Part shown: piece after piece, positions 35,161 to 48,293 of the stretch
Layout: every line of letters starts with the position of its first letter
Numbering within the stretch: the first letter of the stretch is position 1
Source of the DNA: Axinella damicornis
Taxonomy: Eukaryota; Porifera; Demospongiae; Axinellida; Axinellidae
DNA length: 64,000 nt
Direction: 5' to 3'
Assembly: GCA_963931865.1 (NCBI GenBank)
Contig: OZ007505.1
Span: 17,943,457 to 18,007,456 of the forward strand
Program-made: the position numbers and the translations under genes
The notes under the pieces: generated by a model
Seen by the model: only the letters and a program-made list of their open reading frames with translations
The model's database searches: none
Told to the model about the DNA's origin: nothing

Positions 35161-38100
35161 GTTTGGGTATGGAGGAGGAGGGACTGTCTGACTCTGACAG
35201 AATTATCAATACGTAGCAAGTGTAGAATGTACAGTAGTATGCAGAGTTTTACCGAGCTAGTATGCAACATGCATGGGCCCACCTGTACAGCGTTGGTGTT
35301 TCCACTGGCCAGCAGAGTCCTCCGGAGGTAGTGCCTCACCGTGACATCATACTTTAGGAAGAGGACCCGACAGCGCATGGAGATGTAGCCCGCCACCTAC
35401 GATGTACAAACATTACACGTGTATGTACGTGCGATATTACATGTGTTAGCTTCCACCGCTGACCAGCTGGGGGTCTGTTGGGTCGCTCAGGCGACTGATA
35501 TCTGACTGCAGTTGCTGTAGTTGAGCACCTATAGTGAGGGAGGAGGGAGGTAGTGAGGGCCGGGGCAGGGAGGTAGTGAGGGAGGAGGGAGGTAGTGATA
35601 GGAGGAGGGAGGTAGTGATGGAGGAGGGAGGTAGTGAGTAGGGAGGGAGACAGTGAGGGAGGAGGAGGTGGGAGGTAGTAAGGGGGGAAGGAGGGAACTA
35701 GGTAGTGATATCGGGAGGTATAGTGACGGGAAGGGAGGTAGTGAGGGAGGAGGAAAACCCCTACTCCAGCCTGTTTCAAGCTTACCAATGCCTTCTTTTC
35801 CTCCCCAGTTTCCTGTGAGTGTTGTCGTCTCATGTGATCCTGGGTTGGTGTGGCCTTGTGAGGAAGTTCCCAGCCTCACATGAGCACACAGGTATTGGAG
35901 AAGGATATGGAGGGAGGAGACGAGGTGCTGCCATGTGTGAGCGTTTGATCGTGTGGTATGTGGAGGAGGGGGAGAAGTACAGAACACTGGCCATTGAGTA
36001 TGGTTGAGCACTAACGCTTAGTCCAGAGTAACCTCATTCCCGGGTGGGATTGCTCTGGGAACACGGCTAGAGAGAGGGATGAGAGTGGTCTGGGAATGAG
36101 GCTAGGGTGAGCTGGTCTGGGAATGAGGCTAAGGTGAGGGGTGAGAGAGTGGTCTGGGAACGAGGCTAGGATGATGGAACGCCGCTGAGTAGGAATGTTA
36201 TTGATTCCCGTATCCAGTGGTAACCACAACCAGAATTCAATGGATGTCTCACCAGTACACTGGAGAGGGCCCTCAAGCACTCTTCTAGTCTCAGGTCACA
36301 GAACAAGCTCAGGACTTCGGAGAAGTGGGGATGTACCACAGGTTCAGCAGTTTCTTCCCATCCCTGCTGAGCAGAGTCAGCGGGCGAGAGCGACTCTGTC
36401 TCGGGTCTTTGATACTGGTGAATGCGAGGTGCTGCTTCCCCTCGGACGAGCCTCCTCTGCCTCCGTTGGTCATCTTCCCCAAACTGAAGAAAGCATCTCG
36501 TTGTCCCAGGAAAGTTTTGCAGAAGTCGAGTCAGACTGTCATACTGTCTAATGATTTGAGCTCTGATGGAATAGTGCCCTGTCGCCTTGGTGAGATTCGT
36601 ACAGAATTGGCGGACAAGGGAGCACTTGGTTTTCTCCAGTTCTTCTGAGTTTCTGAGTACCGAGGAGGGCTGAGCTGTGAACTGGGCTAGCATGTGGTCT
36701 CGTATTGGGGCCTGGTGTGGTGGTAGTGGTGGGGGAGGAGGAGGAGGGAGGAGGAGGAGGAAGGGGAGGGGGAGGGGAGAGGGAGGGGGAGGGGGAGGGG
36801 GAGGGGGAGGGGGAGGGGAGGAGGAGGAGGGAGGAGGAGGAGGAAGGGGAGGGGGAGGGGGAGAGGGAGGGGGAGGGGGAGGGGGAGGGGAGGGAAGGGG
36901 GAGGGGGAGGGGAGGAGGAGGAGGAGGGAGTGGAAGAGAAGAAACGTAATGTGGACGTGAAGTAACTAGGAGCTGATCTGCTGGTCATGTACCTTCTCCT
37001 GCTGCAGGGAGACAAATGTTCTCTTCAGTGTCTTTGCTAGGAATAAGTTTTGTCCAACATCTGAAGCTGTGATGGTGATGGGTGGGGCACTTATGGGAGG
37101 GGCCTGGGAGGATATTGGACTAGGTTGACTCTTGCTGTCATCCAGGAGTTGACTGAATGTGTGTGCACATATACAGGGAGAGGAGGAGGGGGAGGGGAGA
37201 GGGGGGAGGGAAGAGAGGAGGGAGGGGGAGAGAGGGGGGAGGGAAGAGTAAAAGTTCAAGTTACAAAATACCACTGTAAACATGAAGTACGCAAAATACA
37301 ACTAGCCATGTTCCATGTTGCGAGTGAGATACTGGAGTCGACCTTCCAGAAAATCCTACTGTTTCCAGGCCAAGCAATCCAGCTTTGTTACGTGCAGTAA
37401 TGAGGCCTTTCCGATGATAACTGCTGCTCTTCTTTCGTGACCATTCTGCGAGCTGAATGCAGCGATCTGGCACCCTCAATCCTTCTAGCTCGATTGCATC
37501 AAGGTGAAAACCTTTTTTCGTCCTCTTAGGTAAACTTCTGACAACAAACGATGATTGAAGGGTGTTTCACATGTATTTACCTGCTGCCTTGAGACTTGGA
37601 TGGTTGCGACGTTATGTGCTTCAATACGAGAGAGTTCTGCTGGCAGGCTACGGCCAAGGTGTTGCGGTGAGTCATCTGGGATTGCAGTGTCACTCTCACA
37701 CTGTCTAGACCATTCCTGCTGGTTAGGATCTGGGGAGAGGAGGGAGGAGGAAGGAAGGGAGATGGGAGAGGAGGAGAAGGAGAGGTGAGAGGGAGAGGAA
37801 GGGGGAGGGAGAAAGAGGAGAGGGAGGGGAGAGAGGAGGAGAGGGAGGGGAGAGAGGAGGAGGGGGGGGAGGGGGGGGGGGGGGGAGAGAGGAGAGGGAA
37901 GGTGGGGGGGGGGGGGGATGAAAGTTGCTTTATCAGCACACTGATAAGAGTACAACATTCTATGAACAGGCAACCACGTGCTGCATTCATTCCTCACCCT
38001 CTGCTAGTAGCCTCGTTCCCAGGCCACACGGAATAGGGCACTTTTCCTACTCCCGCATGGCTTAGGAACGCTCATGGGTAGTTCAATGCAAATGTGTCAA

Positions 38101-41100
38101 CCACTCACCATCATGCATCAGTTGGTACTCACTTTCATAATGGCTTCATCCGACCTGAAGCTGAATGTTCCAACATGTTTCTCATCCAGTTCATGCACAG
38201 CCAGGTGAAGTTTCATGGGTGTGTATCTGTGCAGCAGAGAGCAGTACCAGGCTGTTTTGCAACAGTGGACAACTGGCAGAGAGCAGGTATGTACACACAC
38301 CAGCATACTACAATCACTCATACTAACTGTGTGGGCGGGTCAAATATACCAGTAGCAGTCTGCAAGTCACAAAGTCAGCTGCCTATGCTCTAACTGCCAA
38401 TTAGACCACATGTATGTTGGCATGTGGCTAGTCTTATTTTTCTGCAAAAAAAAAGAAAATAAAAAGTATTTGGCAGCGGTGGGATTCGAACCCACGCCAT
38501 CGAAATGACTGGTGCCTTAAACCAGCGCCTTAGACCGCTCGGCCACGCTACCTCACTAGTTAAATACTTCTGAGAAACTAATAATTATTCTGTAGCTACT
38601 CTGTAATTTAGAACAAGTACGTGCATGGTTTATAGGAAACACTCCCTCACAGAACCGTCAAAACTAGTCTCTAATGTATTGTCACTCCATATCAACTGCA
38701 GCTTGTGTGACTTAAGTTATGAGGTTATTTTCTCAGAAGTATGCTCCCTAAACCAGTGAGGTAGCGTGGCCGAGCGGTCTAAGGCGCTGGTTTAAGGCAC
38801 CAGTCATTTCGATGGCGTGGGTTCGAATCCCACCGCTGCCAAATCTTTTCCTTTTCTTTTTTCTGTAGAACACTGTACTAACAGACATATGCCAACACTT
38901 GGAAAATTTTTCTTGTAGTCTGGAGTCGCTACTCCTTCTCTCCCATCTACGCTCCCCCCCCCCCCCCCCCAACGTCATCTCTCCCCTTCCGTCATCTCTC
39001 CATTCATCGCCTCCCGCTCTCTCCCCCCTTTGCCACTCCCTCCCCCCCACCTGTCCAGCCTCGAGTCACTGCTCTTCCCCTCTTGGGCCTGAGTCACAAA
39101 GTGGTCAACGTCCTTGTTGACTGGAAGCCTTGCTGAGAGGTCAAAGGGCACACAGCGGAGGTAGGCATGGCACTCCTCAAGGTTCAGTGATCCTAGCTGC
39201 TGTTTGTAAAGGCGTGTCAGTGTCTCACTCTCAGAGCAGGCCAGCAGGAGGTGGTGACGGAGGGAAACCAGCTGTGTGTGTGTGTGTGTGTGCATGTGTG
39301 TGTGTGTGTGTGTGTGTGGACAGGTTGGTATGTGGTTCATGCAATAATTAATAGGGGAAGGAAGGAAACATCCCCTCCCTTCTAAACTGTGTGTGGGGTA
39401 TTTTGTATGGGGGCATACACAGGGCACTACGGCATACACAGTCAGTTGGTAGTGCTACCCTCCCACTCAACGTTGCAGGAATCAACAACAGGGCTGGTGA
39501 ATGATAACAGTACTAGATGTTTGTTGTTGAATCAACTGCACTCCTGGTAGGGAACCAAACCTGCTGCAAACTTGCAGTGTTTGTCAATGTTTAGTCTCAG
39601 TGTGCACATACAGTTGCAGCCACTACTGACAACATGGTGTGCTAAGTCACGGTATACTGTGTATACTGCCCGACATATTGCATGCGTGTAATGACATCAC
39701 TCGCGCACGAATACGATATACACTACTTATGTGCGCTCTGTAAACAATTACCGGTAGGTCAACCACGCCCTGACCCGAGAGTAAAAAAAAATTTTAAATG
39801 GAGCTCGTGAGTGCTGGTCAAATCGATGATTTCAAATGCGCGCTATGCCTGCATTTGCTGCGAGAACCACAGCTCAACGACTGCTGTGGAGAGCACCTGT
39901 GCCACGCTTGCGTGAAGCCATTCGTCGACGAAGGCCAGCCCTGCCCCCTTCCTCGCTGCAATTCGCAAACATTCCATGTCATCCCCGACAAGAAACTCAC
40001 TCGCCGGATGGAAAAAGCGAAGATTCACTGCTCCATGCGGGAGCAGGGGTGTGAATGGGTTGGAAAACTAGAGAACTTCGACAGCCATCTCGACCCTACA
40101 AGCGGAGACTGTGGATACATACACGTCGATTGTACTAACGCATGTGGTGGGCGTGTCCTCCGTTACCAATTACCCTCTCACCTCGAACGAGATTGTCCCC
40201 GGCGACGCTATTCGTGCGAGTACTGTGGCTGCAGCGCCAGCTACGAGAACATCTGCACGAAACACGTAGCTGTGTGTAAGAAGTATCCCGTCCCCTGCCC
40301 GAATGAGTGCGGTGTTGGCACTGTGGAACGTGGCTGCCTGAAGCAACATCTACAAAAGGAATGTCTCTTGCAAGAATCTAATTGCGATTTCAGCCACGCA
40401 GGCTGTACAGCCAGGCTGCGACGCAGAGATGCGGATAAACATATGACGGAAAACATCCACGAGCACCTCAGGCTTCTCTCCACTAAGTTTGGTGAGGCTT
40501 GTGAAAGACTTGAACAGAAGGAGAAACAGTTGGATCAAGTGCAAGAAGAGCTCAGGGAGAAAGACAAGCGGATGAAACAGCAGAGCCAACAAATATTGAG
40601 GCTAGAGAAAAACGTGACCGAAATTCTTGCAAGGCTTAACGCAAATGATCAAGAGACAAGTGAAATGAAATCGATGATGGAAGAACATGGCCGTCTCATT
40701 GCTCGCTTTAGAGATCGTAACGTCAACGAATGTGAAGAGTCTGTGAATATGGAAGGATTTGAACCGGAACCACAAGCGCCATGGTCACTCACGCAAGGTC
40801 TTGGGAGAAGTGACGCTGTAACAATTCCAGAGGGGATTCAAGCATCAGGCAGTACCAACCTGACTAAAGTGGCACGTTCTTTCTATATATGCCCCTCTGG
40901 ACCACCGCTTATAGAGTTTAAGTTCTTCATGCGTAAAATGAGCTCTTCTCTCAGCAGAAGTCCTGCCAAGCAAGGCTACCACCCTCAGCAGAAAAGCCCA
41001 GTGTTTTACACGTCCAGAGAGGGTTACATGATGCAAGTCCATGCATATGATAATACATCAAGTGGAAGAGGAGTCTCTGTGTATGTATACATATGTCGAG

Positions 41101-44100
41101 GGGAGTATGATGATACCCTGGAGTGGCCTCTCTCTGCCAGTGTTACAGTAACACTTGTCAACACAAATAGAACTCAACAACTACTTTCGAAAACGCTCAC
41201 AGGCGAGTGGAATCGAGTGACCAAGCCGGGAAGGACAGGGGACCACACAGCCTTGCACCCATTTGCAACATGCGAGGAGGTGAACGACTGCTTGCGAGAT
41301 GACTGCCTCCATTTTGAAGTTACCAGTGTTCATTGCTATCCTGCACAGTAACTAATTACCGCTCATTACAGCAACACAGTGCTTTACCATTAAATTTAAT
41401 CATTGCATTTTGTGCCATGGTTGTATATTATAGCTCAGTTACCAGTTTATAGATTCCCATCTCTTATATTCCTCATTACAATACAACTTGTACACTCATC
41501 TGAGATAAGGATTGTGTACCTCTGATCTAGTGAAATGAACATTGCAATATTTTCATGTTGCTTGATAGTTGCCATGGTGGTTGAAAATTACTGCAATAAC
41601 TGAAGTAGTAGCACAACAACGCATGACTGTATAGATAGATACATAGATCAGGAGTCAGGGCCTAGACACACACCATGTGTGTGTAGGCCCTGCATTCCAT
41701 TATGATCTACTATACAGTCATGCGTTGTTGCGATACTACTTACGGCTGGAATTTATGACATTGTGCTCTGCAAACAATTAAGAATTTGGCATTGACAAAG
41801 AAAAATAGAGTCTGTGAGCGTTAGCCAACTCAATGATTTCAAGTGCGCACTATGCCAGAATTTGTTGCAAGAACCGCAGCTCAATGACTGCTGTGGAGAG
41901 AACCTGTGCCGAGCCTGCGTTGACAAAGGCCAGCCATGCCCTCTCTGCAATTCACTAACGTTCCAAGTGATACCCGACAAGAAACTCACTCGCCGGATGG
42001 AAAGGGCAAAGATTCACTGCTCCATGCACGAGCAGGGGTGTGACTGGGTTGGAAAACTAGACAACCTTGAAACACATCTTGATCCTACAAGCGGAGACTG
42101 CGGATACATAAATGTTGACTGTACGAACTCTTGCAGTGGGCGTGTCCTCCGCCACCAGTTACCCTCTCACCTCAAACGAGATTGCCCACGGCGACGCTAT
42201 TCATGCGAGTACTGTGGTTGCAGCGCCAGTTACGACAACATCTGCATGAAGCATGTGGCTGTGTGTAAGAAGTATCCCGTCCCCTGCCCAAATGATTGTG
42301 GTGTTGGCACTGTGGAACGCTGCCGTTTGGAGAAACATCTGCAAAAGGAATGTCTCTTTCAAGAAGTTAATTGTGATATCATCCACGCAGGCTGTACTGC
42401 CAAGCTGCAACGCAGAGATGCAGATAAACATATGACGGAAAACATCCACGAGCACCTCAAGCTTCTCTCCATTAAGTTTGGCGAGGCTTGTGTAAGACTT
42501 GAACAGAAGGAGCAACAGTTGGACAAAGTTCAAGCAGAGCTCAGGGAGAGAGACAAGCAGATGGAGCAGCAGAGCCAAGAAATAATGAGGCTAGAGAAAC
42601 ACGTGACTGAAATTCTTGCAAGGCTTAACGCAAAGGATCAAGAGAGAAGTGAAATGAAATCGATGATGGAAGAACATGGCCGTCTCATTGCTCGCTTTAG
42701 AGATCATAACGTCAACAAATGTGAAGAGTCTGTGAATATGGAAGGATTTGAACCAGAACCACTGCAAGTCCCATGGCCAATCACGCAATGTCTTGGGAAA
42801 AGCGACGCTGTAACAATTCCAGAGGGGATTCAAGCATCAGGCAGTACCAACCTGACAAAAGTGGCACGTTCTTTCTACCCCTCTGGACCACCACTCATAG
42901 AGTTTAAGTTTTACATGCGCAAATCGGTCTCTTCTCTGAGCAAAAGTCCTGCTAAGCAAGGCTACAAGCCTCAGCAGAAAAGCCCAGTGTTTTACACGTC
43001 CAGAGAGGGTTACATGATGCAAGTCCACGCGTATGACAATACATCAAGTGGAAGAGGAGTCTCTGTGTATGTATACATATGTCGAGGGGAGTATGATGAT
43101 ACCCTGGAGTGGCCTCTCTCTGCCAGTGTTACAGTAACACTTGTCAACACAAATAGAATTCAACAACTACTTTCGAAAACGCTCAGAGGCGAGTGGAATC
43201 GAGTGACCAAGCCGGGAAGGACAGGGGACCACACAGCCTTGCACCCATTTGCAACGTGTGAGGAGGTGAATGACTGCTTGCGAGATGACTGCCTCCATTT
43301 TGAAGTTACCAGTGTTCATTGCTATCCTGCACCGTGACTGCACTATACTCACCACATATGGTGACATTATATTACTGGTAGTACGTTACATTTGTGCCAC
43401 GCTTATATACACAACTCATGCAGTTATTGGTTATAGACTTCATCTCTTTTGTCTTACAGTTTGCACATCAAGATATTGAACCAGTGGTAAATTCACACAG
43501 GCCAGTAGCCCTTCGGCACCAAACCACCTCCACCTCATTGAATAACGTACGAGCACATTCATGCTTACACACACATCCAAGCTTACAGGTTGCTGGTGAA
43601 TGATGCATGATGTAACGTTAACCCACACTCAAGAACACAAGAAGAATTCCTAACCTGCAGCACATTGCACCAGGCCTGGAGCCTCTGTTTCTTCTGTTCC
43701 TTCGGGTTGCTCCCCTCTTCTCCCTTTGCTGCTGACTGCCGGTTGCCGAGGGCAACACACACTTCCCCCAGAAGGTATGGATCCTCCACACACACATCTG
43801 TGAACAGCTGTACACAAGCCACAAGCCAATGTAGACACTCAAATGGGCCCAATCACGGACAAGTTCTAATTCTGGGTAACAGTACAGTAATAATTTCCTC
43901 ACGTGTTTCTGTACATCCAGTGTGTATGCACCTCCCATCTCGGCTCTCTGTTGCCACTCCCCTGCCACCACCTGCAGTAGCTTGTGGTGGAGGGTGATGA
44001 CATCCAGAGGACGTGTGACACCCTGAGAGTTGGTCTGTGGAGGAGGGGAGTGGGAGGAGGAGGAGGGGAGTAGGAGGAGGGGTGAGATGGGTGGAGGGAA

Positions 44101-47100
44101 GTGGGAGGAGGGGTGAGATGGGTGGAGGGAAGTGGGAGGAGGGGTGAGATGGGTGGAGGGAAGTGGGAGGAGGGGTGAGATGGGTGGAGGGAAGTGGGAG
44201 GAGGGGTGAGATGGGTGGAGGGAAGTGGGAGGAGGGGTGAGATGGGTGGAGGGAAGTGGGGGGAGGGGTGAGATGGGTGGAGGGAAGTGGAAGGGGAGGA
44301 GTATTAACAATGGACTTTCCTCAATGAACAGTATACTGTGCATACACTAACTCAGTGAACAGTATTAATACTCTGCATACACTAACTCAGTGAACAGTAT
44401 ACTCTGCATACACTAACTCAGTGAACAGTATACTCTGCATATACTAACTCGGTGAACAGTATACTCTGCATACACTAACTCAGTGAACAGTATACTCTGC
44501 ATATACTAACTCAGTGAACAGTATACTCTGCATATACTGCTCAGTGAACAGTATACTCTGCATACACTAACTCAGTGAACAGTATACTCTGCATATACCA
44601 ACTCAGTGAACAGTATACTCTGCATATACTACAAATGTAACTATGAGGGGGGAGAAGGCAAGGTGCTCCCCAAACCCAGGTGAGTATTAAACAGGTATCC
44701 TCACCCACTGAAAAGACTTACAAGTTCACTGAGTGCCCAGTTTATGGCAGTCGGCAGTGAAGCTACCACACAGAGGGAGTTGCAACACTCCAGCAGGTAT
44801 GTGTGCAGTAGCAGCCTCTTATCCCCTGAGAGAGAAACCAGCAGCTTTGGAACAAGAGGTGGGGGGAGGCCAAACACCGACCCCACTACTCCACATCCAC
44901 CCCTCTGCATTTGAAGGTCACACAACTGTTGGTTTGACGTTCTCTCTTCCATAATCTGGTGCTCGATGAGGGACTGTACAAGGTGGCGGTGAGCTTCCAG
45001 GCACTGGCACTCCTTGCTGTAGGCTGACAAGAAGTATGAGGAATCGGGGCTGTAGCGAGGACGCCTGGCCAGCAGTGTCGTGATCACCTGCAGGGATCAT
45101 GCATGACCCAGTGATGATACAGAATGCCCATCTTATTGATGCATCTGGTAGTGGATACTACTCAGTGGACATTTTGCACTGAGGGACAACTTCAAAATGT
45201 AACTAAGTTAACCAATCAGAAAGACACACATTCCACTGACCAGAAGAATGATTGAACATTACAAGCACAACTCCACCTGGAAAATAAGCCGCAGTTCTGG
45301 CACATTTTCTTGTCTGCTACATATGTGTGTGCATACCTCGGTCAGTCTCTTCTTCTCCCTCTTCTCATACACGTGATGGTAAGCCTCCAGGTAACAGTTC
45401 ACCACCTAATGTCAAAATCAGTAGAGTGCTAGTTGGTAGTTTGAAGTATGTGGGGTCACAGGTCATGAGTACCTTCATCTTTGACTCGAGGAACTGGGCC
45501 TCTGCCGTCCAGAGGTCTAGCAGCACAGCAAAGCGATCCACACTCTGGTGAGAATATGTCCCGATGTTCAACCCCTGTGAGGAGGTGGTCTGTCGGGGGG
45601 AAGGGGGAAGGAATGAGGAGGGGGAGGAGGGGAAAGCAAAGAGGAGGGAGAAGGAAGAGGAGAGGGAAGAGGTTAGTGCATGTTGTCCATGGCAGCAGCT
45701 GTCCCTTACAATATAGCACAATCCGACCATCAGCAGCTCTCCCTCCAACCAACACATCCACTTTCCCCCACCCTCAGTCAGTAGTTCCCCACCCCCACCC
45801 GCATACCCTTCCTCCACTTCACACACTTACCTTGCCCCCCTCCCTCAGTCAGTAGTTCCCCACCCCCCACCTCACACCCTTCCTCCACTTCACACACTCA
45901 CCTTGCCCCCCTCCCTCAGTCAGTAGTTCCCCAACACTCTTCCTCCACTTCACACTTACCTTGCCCCCTCCCTCAGCCAGTAGGTCCCAACCCCCCACCT
46001 CACACCCTTCCTCCACTTAACACACTTACCGTGCCCCCCTCCTTCAAAACATAGTAGGATCCCAGAGTCAATAGCTCTCTCTCCAACCTCAGCAGGTCCT
46101 CCAGCACGACATCGTACACCACCGCTACCCCTTGTGAATCCCATACCCTCACGTGGCCTTCTTCGTCGAACGAGTAGAAGTCGTCATGGTTCTCGACCTC
46201 AATGTACTGCATGAACTCCGACTCACTGATACTGTGCATGTGTGAGGGTACAGAGGGAGGAGCTCACACGCTACACCCTACACACACACTCCTCATCACA
46301 CCCACTACTCACACACTCACACATTACACCTTACACCCATCACACAGACATTCCTCACACATACTCCTCACACACATTCCTCAAACGTGCATTACACCCG
46401 GCCCTCGAGATCACACACTCCTCACACATTACACCCCTCACACACATCAATTACATTGTCCTTACACACTCCTCACACATTACACGTACCCCTCACACTC
46501 ACACATAATCTGCAGGTGTGTTGAAGAGGTGTTGGTGGTCCAGCAGCCCACCACTACGAGACGGCTGCTGCTGTTCTCTGGCCTCCAGAGAGAGACCCTC
46601 ACTGTTGATGGTTAGGGAACGCTCCACCGAGCGAAAGTAGTTCAGGATACCAAGACACTTGTGTGAGATATGAGTGGTGTGTGAGGTGTGTGTGTGTGTG
46701 AGGTATGTGTGTGTGTGTGTATGTGTGTGTGTATGTGTGTGTGCATAGAACAGCTGTAATTCCAATCCATGTATTTCTAACTCAGAACCACTGAGCTATT
46801 TTTGAGTATATGTAAAATGGGTACATGCACGACACCTCCAAACAACTGCATACCTAGTCTTGTTCCCAGGCCATTCCCACTGCCACTATTTGCTTGCTTG
46901 CAGTATGCAAATACGGCAACGGAATTAAGGCCTGGGAGATCTAGTCATGCATGATGATGCATAGGGTAGACACATGGGGGGGCGGTGCCCAATTGTAATA
47001 CCTGTTCATGTCGATCCGTCCCCAGCATTGTGAACAACAAATAGAGTACTGATCGTCTGCTTTCTGAACGCTCTGACATGTAGATTTTTGATGGACAGTA

Positions 47101-48258
47101 CAAAAAGGCATCAAGATTCTTTGTTGGGCACTGCCCCTCGTGTGTCTACCATCTGTCTACCTGACAGCACAGCACGTGACCAGATCTCCCAGTCACTGTA
47201 TTTGCATATACTGCAGGCAAACAAAATAATACTGGCGGTGGGAATGGCCTGGGAACGAGGCTACTACACACCAATGGCTCTACCCACCTTACTCCTCATG
47301 TCATTACATCATCACAGTATTGGCTCCACCCACCTTACTCCTCATATCATTACATCATCACAGCATTGGCTCCACCCACCTTACTCCTCATGTCTCGGAT
47401 TCGGAGGTGCCGAAGGAGCAAGAAAGCAAAGTACGCATCCTTTGGCACGGACTTTGCCTTGGAGCTCACTCCTCGTGCCCCCTTGTGGTGAATCAGCTTC
47501 ATTGCAGAGGGTACGTCAACATTTGATGGTTGATCAGCAGGGTCTCCTCCTATCCCCTCCTCATTAGACATGCCTCTTCCCTCCTGAGACACACCTACTT
47601 CACTATTTGTACTTAGAGCTTCTGTGCTAAGTGGACTGGGTATGTATGTGTGTGTGACGGGTGTATGGGTGGAGGGTGGAGAGTGTGTGCGTGAGGGGAG
47701 AAGTGGAGAATGCACTTTTGAGAAAGCTGCAATCATGCACACATCCCTCCCAACCATTCCCTCTCTCCAAGCCCTCCCTCCACTGCTCCCCTTCCTCCCT
47801 CCCAACCCTACTTTCTCTCCTCCCACTCTTTGAGCCCCTCCTTCCCACCTTTCATCCCATGGCTCCCACCCCTCCCCTTCCTTCCACCCCTGCCTTCCTC
47901 CCCTCCCTCCCCTTGAGTCCCTTCTTCTCACCCCTCCCATCCCTCACACTCCTCCCCTCCCTTTCACCCTCCCCATCACTCCAACCTCTCCCATCCCAGC
48001 TCTCCCCTCCCTCCCAGCTCTCCCCTCCTTCCACCCTCCCCCTCCCTGGCCTCCCTCCCCCCACACCCACTTCCTGCTGTCCAGTCCAGAATAGATGCAC
48101 TTCCACACAAGCATTGAGTCATGTGATGTTTTGTGAGAGGAAACGGAGAGGGGTGCCAGGGTGGAGGGGTGCTTCACCGCAATGCAGTGTTGCCTCAGGG
48201 CAAAGAGCACTCGTTGGACGTTGTGTAGGTGTGTGCAGTGAGAGCAGAGGGAGAGAAG

Positions 48259-48293
<35 letters not shown>

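Noticed and set aside
38748..39050. Minus frame with [10 protein letters not shown] near the tRNA, similar to SSDSRLD of exon 39051-39271
   Set aside because: Possibly a decayed duplicate of the exon end. The exon join 39051-38226 is phase-perfect without it, and the frame runs into the tRNA antisense.
44330..44640. Regular ~31-bp repeats considered as a CRISPR array
   Set aside because: Units are contiguous without unique spacers, and the context is an animal intron. The same judgement applies to 44040-44300 and 55425-55930.
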